Program-made: the position numbers and the translations under genes | DNA from: UKL13-3 sp040387195 | Lineage (GTDB): Bacteria; Bacteroidota; Bacteroidia; UKL13-3 | Direction of reading: 5' to 3' | Length of the DNA: 64,000 nt | NCBI GenBank assembly: GCA_040387195.1 | Contig: JAZKEF010000012.1 | Coordinates: 124,001 to 188,000, forward strand | The notes under the pieces: generated by a model | Told to the model about the DNA's origin: nothing | The model's input: only the letters and a program-made list of their open reading frames with translations | Database searches by the model: none | Shown: piece after piece, positions 51,263 to 58,554 of the stretch | Position numbering within the stretch: position 1 is the first letter of the stretch | How the letters are laid out: each line of letters begins with the position of its first letter

Positions 51263-51365
51263 CAATGTTCTTATCAGCGTAATTAGCGAAATCTGCGGGA
51301 AACCCTTCACAGTCGACTATGCATTGTCGCGAGAAAATATTGCCCGTAGATTTCGCTAATTACGC
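51263..51365. repeat. REPIN-like element: second direct-repeat copy plus inverted arm
   Basis: Copy 2 of the 38-base repeat (51263-51300) contains a 23-base arm at 51277-51299. The inverted arm lies at 51343-51365 with 22 of 23 matches; the single change leaves a G-U pair in RNA. The 43-base spacer contains the 26-mer shared with the left block. The arrangement (two inverted arms around a short spacer, in non-coding DNA) is that of a REPIN or small MITE. Confidence 0.75.
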
Positions 51366-51411
51366 AGATTTTTTAAAACGCAATTCCAAACGTCAAACAT
51401 AAATTACGTGT

Positions 51412-52635
51412 TTACTGAAACCGGATGGCTTTGATCGGAGTTACTTTGGAAACGAAAGCTGCGGGTAATAACAATACGAGGTAGCAGATGATGAAACTTC
51501 CGAGATTGATGAACAATACATCGGTCCATTTTAAGAGAATGGGAACTTCGCTCAGGTAATAGGCATCCTGTGAGAGTTTAAACCAACCACCATAATATTG
51601 CGATAAACAGATACCTATACCTGCAATATTTCCGATGATCATTCCCCATACAATAAGATACGAAACCATGTACACAAAAATGCGTGATACACTTTGGTTA
51701 TTGGCCCCCATGGCCTTAAGCAATCCAATCATATTGCTGCGCTCCACAATTAAAATAAGCAATGCCGTTGCCATGTTGATACAAGCCACAATAATCATGA
51801 GGATGATGATGACCCATACATTCAGATCGAGTAAACTGAGCCAGTCGAACAATTGCGGAAACAGATCGCGGATGGTATGAATCTCCAAATTATAGGGTAA
51901 CAAACTAAGTAACTCTGTTGATACCAGGTCGATGTCCGCATGGTTTTTCAATCCCACTTCATACCCGCTCACCGCATATTCCGACCATTGGTTGAGGCGT
52001 TGTACCTGTTGTATATCCACAAACGCATACAACTTATCCATCTCTTCCAATCCGGTATTATACAACCCTACAATTAAAAACTTACGCACACGCGGAGGCT
52101 CTTGTGCAATGTATAAAAGCACATGATCGCCCACCTTGAGTTTGAGTTTATCGGCCAGCACTTTGGAAAGCAAAATGGTATTGGAAACACTATCGGGATG
52201 CAACGAAAGTGTGCTCCCCGATACAAGGTGCTGTTGCAGGAAACGCCAGTCGTAGGCCGAATCCACACCTTTAAGCACCACACCAGAAAAATCTTCTTTT
52301 GTTTTTAAAATTCCTGCTTTGATGGCAAAGGGTTGCAGGTGTGTAACCCCATCATTTTGTTGAAGGAGTTTCTCCAAAACAGTATCCCTGTATATGGGAG
52401 TTGTTTCGAAGGAATTGTTCATATCCAGACTCGATATTTGTATATGCGTGCTGAAACCGATAATTTTACTCCGGATTTCAGACTGATACCCTTTCACGAT
52501 TGCAATGGAGATAATCATCACTGCAATACTTAAAGCAACAGCTCCGGTGGCAATGCGGATAATTAACCGCGAAGTTCCGGAACCTTTTTGCAACGAAAGA
52601 CGTCTTGCTATAATATATGAAAAACTTGAACCCAT
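51412..52635 (-). CDS. ABC transporter permease of the FtsX/LolCE family
   Basis: A 407-residue permease with the MacB/FtsX topology. A first membrane helix follows a basic start (RLIIRIATGAVALSIAVMII, about 23-42), then a large periplasmic domain (about 50-265), and three C-terminal helices (VWVIIILMIIVACINMATAL, FVYMVSYLIVWGMIIGNIAG, VLFINLGSFIICYLVLLL). The order, with the NMATALLILIVERSNMIGLLKA-like block, is typical of LolC/E-type lipoprotein-release permeases. The ATPase is not adjacent. The start region faces the namZ-like gene head to head. Confidence 0.87.
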   Translation of the reverse strand: MGSSFSYIIARRLSLQKGSGTSRLIIRIATGAVALSIAVMIISIAIVKGYQSEIRSKIIGFSTHIQISSLDMNNSFETTPIYRDTVLEKLLQQNDGVTHLQPFAIKAGILKTKEDFSGVVLKGVDSAYDWRFLQQHLVSGSTLSLHPDSVSNTILLSKVLADKLKLKVGDHVLLYIAQEPPRVRKFLIVGLYNTGLEEMDKLYAFVDIQQVQRLNQWSEYAVSGYEVGLKNHADIDLVSTELLSLLPYNLEIHTIRDLFPQLFDWLSLLDLNVWVIIILMIIVACINMATALLILIVERSNMIGLLKAMGANNQSVSRIFVYMVSYLIVWGMIIGNIAGIGICLSQYYGGWFKLSQDAYYLSEVPILLKWTDVLFINLGSFIICYLVLLLPAAFVSKVTPIKAIRFQ

Positions 52636-52640
52636 TTAGA

Positions 52641-53831
52641 ATGCCCGAATATAAGAAGCTGCTTGGTTTTTTTATGCTTTGTTTGTTTCAGCCTGCTTTT
52701 GCACAGCCCAAAATGATGACGGGCGCGCAGCAGGTTAACAACTACCTACCCTTACTCAAAGGAAAAAAAGTAGGGCTTGTGGTCAACCAAACATCCACCA
52801 TTGGTGCCACTCACCTTGTCGATTCCTTAAAAAAATTATCCGTAAATATCAGGGCTATTTATGCGCCCGAGCATGGATTCAGGGGCAATCATGGGGCGGG
52901 TATCCACATAAAAAGCAGCAAAGATGCCAAAACGGGAGTGAATGTAATTTCCTTGTACGGCAACCATAAAAAACCAACCAAAGAAGATTTAAAGGACGTG
53001 CAGGTTGTGGTGTTTGATATTCAGGATGTGGGGGCACGTTTTTATACTTATATATCTACTCTGCATTATGTAATGGAAGCCTGTGCCGAAAACAACAAAC
53101 AATTAATTATCCTCGACCGTCCCAACCCAAATGGTTTTTATGTTGATGGGCCGGTACTCGACAAAAAATACCAGTCCTTTATTGGCATGCATCCCATTCC
53201 GGTAGTGCACGGCATGACCATTGGCGAATATGCCAAAATGATAAACGGAGAAAAATGGTTGAAAGATGGCATTACCTGCAACATCAGCATTATTCCCATG
53301 AAAGGATATACGCACAACGACCGTTATGACCTGCCGGTTAACCCTTCACCCAATCTTCCAACATCCGAGTCGATTGCCTTGTACCCGAGCTTATGTTTTT
53401 TTGAAGGTACCAACTACAGTTTAGGCCGTGGTACCGGCAAACCCTTTGAGTGTTTTGGCAAACCCGAAAACACCACCGGAGATTATACATTCACCCCAAA
53501 AGCCATTCCCGGTGTAGCCGAAAACCCTCCACATAAAAACAAATTGTGCCGCGGCTATCTGGTAAGTGCATTTGCCAATACCATTCTCAAAAACGAACCA
53601 CGTATTTACCTCGATTGGCTAATCAGTGTATACCAGGAAGACACATCCAAGGCAACATTCTTCACCGATTTTTTTGACAAACTTGCCGGAACCGATGAAT
53701 TGCGCAAACAAATCACAGAAGGTAAAACCGAAGCAGAAATAAGAGCAAGCTGGACACCTGCATTGAACCAATTCAGGGTAACCCGTAAAAAATATTTACT
53801 CTACCCCGACTTTGTGTATTTCTATAAATAA
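52641..53831 (+). CDS. namZ: DUF1343/NamZ-type exo-beta-N-acetylmuramidase, secreted
   Basis: A protein of about 396 residues with a signal peptide (YKKLLGFFMLCLFQPAFA). The family blocks are GKKVGLVVNQTSTIGATHLV, YAPEHGFRGNHGAGIHIKSS, VVFDIQDVGARFYTYIST, LDRPNPNGFYVDGPV and FFEGTNYSLGRGTGKPFECF. DUF1343 proteins were shown to release MurNAc from peptidoglycan fragments (NamZ family), so it likely acts in wall recycling in the periplasm. The start MPEYKK at 52641 avoids overlap with the divergent permease gene; MKNLNPFR at 52617 would overlap it by 19 bases. Confidence 0.88.
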   Translation: MPEYKKLLGFFMLCLFQPAFAQPKMMTGAQQVNNYLPLLKGKKVGLVVNQTSTIGATHLVDSLKKLSVNIRAIYAPEHGFRGNHGAGIHIKSSKDAKTGVNVISLYGNHKKPTKEDLKDVQVVVFDIQDVGARFYTYISTLHYVMEACAENNKQLIILDRPNPNGFYVDGPVLDKKYQSFIGMHPIPVVHGMTIGEYAKMINGEKWLKDGITCNISIIPMKGYTHNDRYDLPVNPSPNLPTSESIALYPSLCFFEGTNYSLGRGTGKPFECFGKPENTTGDYTFTPKAIPGVAENPPHKNKLCRGYLVSAFANTILKNEPRIYLDWLISVYQEDTSKATFFTDFFDKLAGTDELRKQITEGKTEAEIRASWTPALNQFRVTRKKYLLYPDFVYFYK

Positions 53832-53836
53832 CAACC

Positions 53837-54490
53837 ATGACGGCACAGGTAATTGCATTGCTTAAAAAAGACCTCACCTCGGAGTGGCGTATGAGATATG
53901 CCCTTAATGGCATTTTATTACATGTAGTATCTTCCGTATTCCTGGTTTTTTTAGCCGTTAAAATATTAAATGCTCCCACCTGGAATGCCTTGTTCTGGAT
54001 CATCTTATTGTTTTCATCCATCAGTGCAGTAGCCAAAGGTTTTATGGGAGAAAGCAGGGGCCGCTCGCTGTATTATTATGGCATTGCTTCCCCACAGCAA
54101 ATCATCATTGCCAAACTTATTTATAACAACATCTTTATGATTGGCATTGCGCTGATCTGCTTTTTGGTGTACACCACCCTGTTGGGAAATATGGCACAGT
54201 CACCGGGATACTATTTCCTCACCCTTATCCTTGGCTGTATGGGTTTTTCAAGCATCTTCACCTTATTATCCTCCATTGCAGCCAAAAGCGGAAATGGACA
54301 TTTGCTGATGCCTGTGCTCAGTTTCCCGATTATCATTCCATTGCTGCTGGTATTGATTAAAGCATCCAAAAAAGCGATGGATGGCATTGACACTTCGTTA
54401 ATCATTCCCGATTTACTAGTGGTGCTGGCCATTAACTTTATTGTGCTGGCATTGGCTTACTTATTATTTCCTTTCCTTTGGAAGGACTAA
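53837..54490 (+). CDS. ccmB: Haem exporter protein CcmB
   Basis: A 217-residue membrane protein with six helices, the permease of the CcmAB(C) transporter for cytochrome c maturation. Signature pieces: MTAQVIALLKKDLTSEWRMR at the start, SAVAKGFMGESRGRSLYYYG in the first loop, SPQQIIIAKLIYN, and the LMPVLSFPIIIPLLL helix near residue 165-180, characteristic of CcmB. It begins five bases after the namZ-like gene and ends 18 bases before fmt. ccmA and ccmC are not adjacent. Confidence 0.87.
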   Translation: MTAQVIALLKKDLTSEWRMRYALNGILLHVVSSVFLVFLAVKILNAPTWNALFWIILLFSSISAVAKGFMGESRGRSLYYYGIASPQQIIIAKLIYNNIFMIGIALICFLVYTTLLGNMAQSPGYYFLTLILGCMGFSSIFTLLSSIAAKSGNGHLLMPVLSFPIIIPLLLVLIKASKKAMDGIDTSLIIPDLLVVLAINFIVLALAYLLFPFLWKD

Positions 54491-54508
54491 CCTTAACCCA
54501 ACACTGTT

Positions 54509-55417
54509 TTGAAAGTTATATTTTTAGGTACTCCCGATTTTTCAGTCCCTTCGCTCGAAGCCATTATCCAGGCCGGATTTGACGTGGTTGCTGTAGTAAC
54601 TGCTCCCGATAAACCCGCAGGCAGGGGAATGAAATTGCAGGAGTCGGCCGTGAAAAAATTTGCGGTTGCGCACCATATCCAGGTATTGCAACCGGTGAAA
54701 CTAAAGGACCCTGCCTTTATCGAACAACTCCGTGAACTGAAAGCCGATATCCAGGTAGTAATCGCATTTCGGATGTTGCCCGAGGTTGTGTGGAACATGC
54801 CACCCAAAGGTACCATCAACCTACACGCCTCCCTGCTCCCCAACTACCGTGGAGCCGCTCCCATCAACTGGGCTATCATCAACGGAGAAACGGAAACAGG
54901 AGTATCAACGTTTTTACTCAAGCACGAAATTGATACCGGTGATTTGGTATTAAGTGAAAAGGTAGCTATTCCGGAAAGTATGAATGCGGGCCAATTGCAC
55001 GATAAATTGATGCAAGTGGGTGCTTCGGTTATAGTAACAAGTCTACAGTTGATTGAATCCGGCAATTATACCCCCATTCCACAGGGAAGTTCGAGCACCA
55101 AAATTGCTCCCAAAATTTTCACGGCCGATTGCATGTTAAACTGGAATGATACCAGCTTGAACCTCTACAATAAAATTAGGGGCCTATCCCCATATCCTGG
55201 CGCTATTACCAGTCTTAACGGTAAAATATTCAAAGTATATGCAGCCGAATACAGTCTTGAGGAATCAGATTTATCGCCTGGAGAAATGATATCGGATAAC
55301 AAGCACTTCCTGAAATTCAGAACTCGGGATGGATTTATTTCGACAACCGAAATCCAACTTGAAGGCAAAAAACGTATGTCTATACAAGACTTCCTTAAGG
55401 GATACTCATTAACTTAA
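54509..55417 (+). CDS. fmt: Methionyl-tRNA formyltransferase
   Basis: A 302-residue enzyme that formylates Met-tRNA(fMet). The N-terminus KVIFLGTPDFSVPSLEAII is typical. The catalytic block is INLHASLLPNYRGAAPINWA (Asn-His-Asp triad region with HETGVSTF-like follow-up TETGVSTF), and the C-terminal domain carries NKIRGLSPYPGAITSLNGK. The start codon is TTG (54509), 18 bases after ccmB: no ATG fits the family start. So the gene for the initiator-tRNA modifier itself uses a weak start codon. Confidence 0.94.
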   Translation: MKVIFLGTPDFSVPSLEAIIQAGFDVVAVVTAPDKPAGRGMKLQESAVKKFAVAHHIQVLQPVKLKDPAFIEQLRELKADIQVVIAFRMLPEVVWNMPPKGTINLHASLLPNYRGAAPINWAIINGETETGVSTFLLKHEIDTGDLVLSEKVAIPESMNAGQLHDKLMQVGASVIVTSLQLIESGNYTPIPQGSSSTKIAPKIFTADCMLNWNDTSLNLYNKIRGLSPYPGAITSLNGKIFKVYAAEYSLEESDLSPGEMISDNKHFLKFRTRDGFISTTEIQLEGKKRMSIQDFLKGYSLT

Positions 55418-55491
55418 CATAGGTTAATGGGGTTTCATATAGCAAAATCCACTACTCGTTCAACAGTAAGTGGTATTCCTATAAAAATCTT

Positions 55492-55499
55492 TACGTTTG
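55492..55499 (+). promoter_or_regulatory. Promoter -7 element before the exosortase operon
   Basis: TACGTTTG matches TAnnTTTG and lies 17 bases before the ATG of the sorting-domain peptide. The -33 part (GTG) is 19 bases upstream and imperfect. The 5' leader would be very short. Confidence 0.45.
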
Positions 55500-55516
55500 T
55501 TGTACTGAAAGACGAA

Positions 55517-55705
55517 ATGAAAAAGCACTATTTATCCCTAATATTGTTACTGTTTACCCTTACAGGCACTTATGCTCAGGATTTACCTCCCGGTGATACC
55601 GGTTTATTTGAAGAGGTTCAGGACGTTCCGGTAGATGGAGGGTTAGGTATTTTACTGGTAGCAGGCATCGGATACGGAATCAAAAAACTGTACGCCAAAA
55701 AGTAA
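55517..55705 (+). CDS. 62-residue exosortase substrate with PVDGG (PID-CTERM-like) tail
   Basis: A complete three-part sorting protein in 62 residues. The signal peptide is MKKHYLSLILLLFTLTGTYA (1-20). A mature stretch of only 17 residues follows (QDLPPGDTGLFEEVQDV) with five acidic residues. Then comes the sorting signal: PVDGG (38-42), a membrane helix (LGILLVAGIGYGI) and the basic end KKLYAKK. The order motif-helix-basic tail is that of exosortase substrates, and the motif fits the PID-CTERM type of Bacteroidota. The exosortase gene is next. The start is the ATG at 55517; a longer frame adds sequence without a signal peptide. The function of so small a product is unknown. Confidence 0.75.
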   Translation: MKKHYLSLILLLFTLTGTYAQDLPPGDTGLFEEVQDVPVDGGLGILLVAGIGYGIKKLYAKK

Positions 55706-55737
55706 CGGTAAAATGTTTCAGACTCAATATATTTGAC

Positions 55738-55765
55738 AGGAAGTACCAAAACACTTCCTTTTTTT
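55738..55765 (+). terminator. Terminator-like hairpin touching the exosortase start codon
   Basis: AGGAAGT (55738-55744) pairs with ACTTCCT (55753-55759), with an eight-base loop and seven T directly before the ATG at 55766. It would end most transcripts after the 62-residue gene and let a fraction read through into the exosortase. A TATATTTG box (55728-55735) just upstream lacks a -33 partner. Confidence 0.6.
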
Positions 55766-56287
55766 ATGTCCAAGCAGCATCAACTTATTCGTTTTCTATG
55801 CATTGTAGGAGTGTTGTGTGGCGCCTGGTTTATAAGCTATGAATTTTTCATCAAACCACATGGGTGGGTCGACAGTCAAATTACCCATTGGGTAACAGTT
55901 GGTGTAAATCTCATGCTGAACATTACCGGGTATGACTCGCATTATGTAGTATCTCCTATACCGGGAAATGCCTACCTTTATATTGCTCCTTATGTAAAAC
56001 CTGTGGTGCGGGTTGGGGCTTCGTGCAATGGACTGGAGTTGTTTGCCCTGTTTATGTGTTTCATGATTGCCTATCCCGGAAAAATATCGCATAAGTTGCT
56101 GTTCATTTCCATCGGACTCATCATCATTCATATTGCCAATCTGTTCCGCACATACTGGTTAGTATTGCTGGCCTATTACCGCTCGCCTTATTATGAACTT
56201 TTTCACCGGTATGTTTTAATCTTTTTTATTTACGGTCTGGTGTTTGGATTATGGATGCTGTGGGCCAATAAATACAGTAAACGATGA
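55766..56287 (+). CDS. Exosortase family transpeptidase (Xrt)
   Basis: A 173-residue membrane protein with about five helices. The exosortase catalytic triad is present in order: Cys87 (VGASCNGLELFALF), Arg128 (ANLFRTYWLVLL) and His147 (YELFHRYVLIFF). It cleaves and transfers proteins bearing a motif-helix-basic tail at the outer face of the inner membrane. Short single-domain exosortases of this kind accompany small sorting proteins in Bacteroidota. The start MSKQHQLIRF is chosen because it directly follows the hairpin; a longer frame would read through it. It overlaps the next gene by four bases (ATGA). Confidence 0.87.
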   Translation: MSKQHQLIRFLCIVGVLCGAWFISYEFFIKPHGWVDSQITHWVTVGVNLMLNITGYDSHYVVSPIPGNAYLYIAPYVKPVVRVGASCNGLELFALFMCFMIAYPGKISHKLLFISIGLIIIHIANLFRTYWLVLLAYYRSPYYELFHRYVLIFFIYGLVFGLWMLWANKYSKR

Positions 56288-56730
56288 GTCCATCCAAACG
56301 AAACGGCTATCTATTATTGGTACTCTTGCTACTCATCAGTCTGGGAAAAGATTACATCACTCCCGATTACCTGAATACTCCTTCGGCTGTTTGCCTTAAC
56401 CCTAATCATCCGTCCTATCTGCCAATTGGCGCATCCCACCTTACCTACCCCTGGTTTTGGATACATGCGTATCTGTATAGTTTGCTTTTTATCATCATCC
56501 CCGCCTGTATTATATACAACTTCTCGTCCAAGGACCTACTCAAACCTGCGTTATATCTGTTTGCAGGAGTTTTTGTATTTGAGTACCTGCTGCTGTTCAG
56601 TCAGCAAACCATTGCCGTTAAACATATCCTTCCTAAAATAAACCGGTATTTTCATTCTCCACTTATAACCTTATTTTTACTCGCAGCATTTACCCTGTAC
56701 AACCAGTATGATAAACAAAGTGATAAATAG
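56284..56730 (+). CDS. Small membrane protein of the exosortase operon
   Basis: A 148-residue protein with four hydrophobic segments (about residues 8-22, 57-80, 87-105 and 124-140). It has no catalytic motif that I recognise. Start and stop overlap the genes on both sides (4 and 23 bases), so it is translated with them. Related Bacteroidota exosortase loci have a comparable exosortase-associated membrane protein; by position this is the equivalent, with unknown role. Confidence 0.7.
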   Translation: MSPSKRNGYLLLVLLLLISLGKDYITPDYLNTPSAVCLNPNHPSYLPIGASHLTYPWFWIHAYLYSLLFIIIPACIIYNFSSKDLLKPALYLFAGVFVFEYLLLFSQQTIAVKHILPKINRYFHSPLITLFLLAAFTLYNQYDKQSDK

Positions 56731-58468
56731 CATTACCCATGCTATTGATGTAAACGAGAAACCACGAAAGCTGAATAGCCTTGCGTTGTTCAGGGTGCTC
56801 TTCTTTTCCCATATACTGTTTACCATTTATTTCACACAGGTTTACAAAGGATTGATTTTTGATTCCATAGCAGGCATCACCAAAAACCCTTTTCCGTTTA
56901 ATACCTTTTTGGGCATCTGGACATTAAGCGCACTGCTGATGCTGATTGGAATGGGAAGCCGTGTCGCCTCCATCATCAATTATGTTTGTGTGGTGATTTC
57001 CTATGAACTTTTTTGGCGCAGCGGAGTACTTTCCTATTATGATGATCTGTTGCTGATCGGGAGTTTTCTATGCATCTTTTTACCTGTTTCGAAAACCTTT
57101 TCAGTGGACGCTTCCCTTAAACGGATTGTTACCGGAAACACCCAACCCGTTTTTACATCCCAATTGGTTTATATTTCTTTCATTACACTGTCGCTTGGGC
57201 TTATGTATTTCGGTTCGGGTGTTACCAAACTAGTTTCTCCCATCTGGCAAAAAGGAATTGGCCTGTGGATACCGATGAGCCTTCCTTTTTTTAAGTGGAA
57301 TGCCATCCCGGGACACTTAGCCGATTTTGAATGGCCGGTAAAGGCACTTAACTATATCACCATGGCATGGGAAACATTATTTGTAGCCATGCTGTTCCTC
57401 AAACGATTGCGTGCTGTTGCTATTGTAATGGGAATTGTTTTCCATATCGGGATTGGTTTGTTTTTCCACTTTCCAATGGAGGCCATGGGAACACTCGTAT
57501 TTTATGCATTGTTTGTCCCTGATAGCTGGTGGGACAGGTTATCGGCTAGGTTGGAAACGTCAGCAAAAATTGAGGTGTTCATTCCTGAAAACAATATGCT
57601 TGCCGCGAGAGCCTGGGCATTCTTAAAAAGTATCGATTTCAGAAGCCGGTTTGTGCAAACAGCATCACCGTCACATGAATCCATCACACTTGCAACCCCA
57701 GCTGTTTTTACCCGGTTGTTAAAAACCTATATTTTCTTCGCTCCTGTAGCATGGTTTCTACAATCGGGTGCATACCGCGGCATACAGCAATTGGTGAAAC
57801 AAGCCTTGCCTTCATTGGGAAAAGTTTCCTCCGCACAGGTTCTTACTTATAGCTTTAAAAGGAGTTTGCTCATTCATTTTATGTTATTCCTTTCGTTGGT
57901 TCAATGTTATTTATCAGCCCGACACGTGGTTCGGAAACTTGTAAGTAAGCCTTCGAGCCACATAGCTCCCGTTTCTTATAGCCAACCTCCCAAAACACTC
58001 AATCCATCCTGGCTCACCCGTTCGTTGTTCGGCATTAACGGGCGCGGACTGTTTTTGGATAATGCACTTGCCATTACCCGAACAGTATATGCCGTAAGGT
58101 ATACCGACCCTGAAACCCACAGCAGTGTTAGTTTTCCGTATGCAAATGAGAAGGGCAATGTGGTAAATGATATGCATGTTGACGGAACGGCAAGCCGGCC
58201 TTACGCCCATTACATCCAAAAAGGGAATAGCCTCTCGGTAGAAGGCCTGGAAAAAGTGGTGCGGTACTGGCTCTCCAAAAAACACCAAAAATATACTGAT
58301 ATTCAGTTCTATATCCTGAACCGGACCTACATTCCTCCCGCCCGGTATGAGGCCGGTTATTGGCATAAAATGGAGGTTTTGCCATGGGATACGGCAGGCA
58401 CCGCAAGATGGCAAAACGATACTTTTAATTATGTTCCCCACATAAAAGCCATATTTTCTGAGAAATAG
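56708..58468 (+). CDS. HTTM-domain membrane protein (gamma-carboxylase-like) of the exosortase operon
   Basis: A 586-residue protein. The first 280 residues form about eight membrane helices of the HTTM type, related to vitamin-K-dependent gamma-glutamyl carboxylase: LALFRVLFFSHILFTIYF, FWRSGVLSYYDDLLLIGSFL, MYFGSGVTKLVSPIWQKGIG, and a late FHIGIGLFFHFPMEAMG. Two more hydrophobic stretches and a soluble C-terminal part (about 425-586, with PYAHYIQKGNSLSVEGLEKV) follow. The overlap of 23 bases with the previous gene puts it in the operon. A role in modifying the sorted peptide is inference. Confidence 0.8.
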   Translation: MINKVINSITHAIDVNEKPRKLNSLALFRVLFFSHILFTIYFTQVYKGLIFDSIAGITKNPFPFNTFLGIWTLSALLMLIGMGSRVASIINYVCVVISYELFWRSGVLSYYDDLLLIGSFLCIFLPVSKTFSVDASLKRIVTGNTQPVFTSQLVYISFITLSLGLMYFGSGVTKLVSPIWQKGIGLWIPMSLPFFKWNAIPGHLADFEWPVKALNYITMAWETLFVAMLFLKRLRAVAIVMGIVFHIGIGLFFHFPMEAMGTLVFYALFVPDSWWDRLSARLETSAKIEVFIPENNMLAARAWAFLKSIDFRSRFVQTASPSHESITLATPAVFTRLLKTYIFFAPVAWFLQSGAYRGIQQLVKQALPSLGKVSSAQVLTYSFKRSLLIHFMLFLSLVQCYLSARHVVRKLVSKPSSHIAPVSYSQPPKTLNPSWLTRSLFGINGRGLFLDNALAITRTVYAVRYTDPETHSSVSFPYANEKGNVVNDMHVDGTASRPYAHYIQKGNSLSVEGLEKVVRYWLSKKHQKYTDIQFYILNRTYIPPARYEAGYWHKMEVLPWDTAGTARWQNDTFNYVPHIKAIFSEK

Positions 58469-58492
58469 TCCTGTTTTTTTGACAAAAACCTG

Positions 58493-58521
58493 TTGCAATT
58501 CACATATTTTTAGTATGTTTG
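58493..58521 (+). promoter_or_regulatory. rpsA: rpsA promoter
   Basis: TTG (58493-58495), 18 bases, then TATGTTTG (58514-58521) is a full match to the Bacteroidota consensus. It lies about 35 bases before the proposed rpsA start and rules out start codons upstream of about 58525. Confidence 0.7.
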
Positions 58522-58554
58522 CCCGCTTTTTTAAGCGAAAGGAGATCAAAAAAA

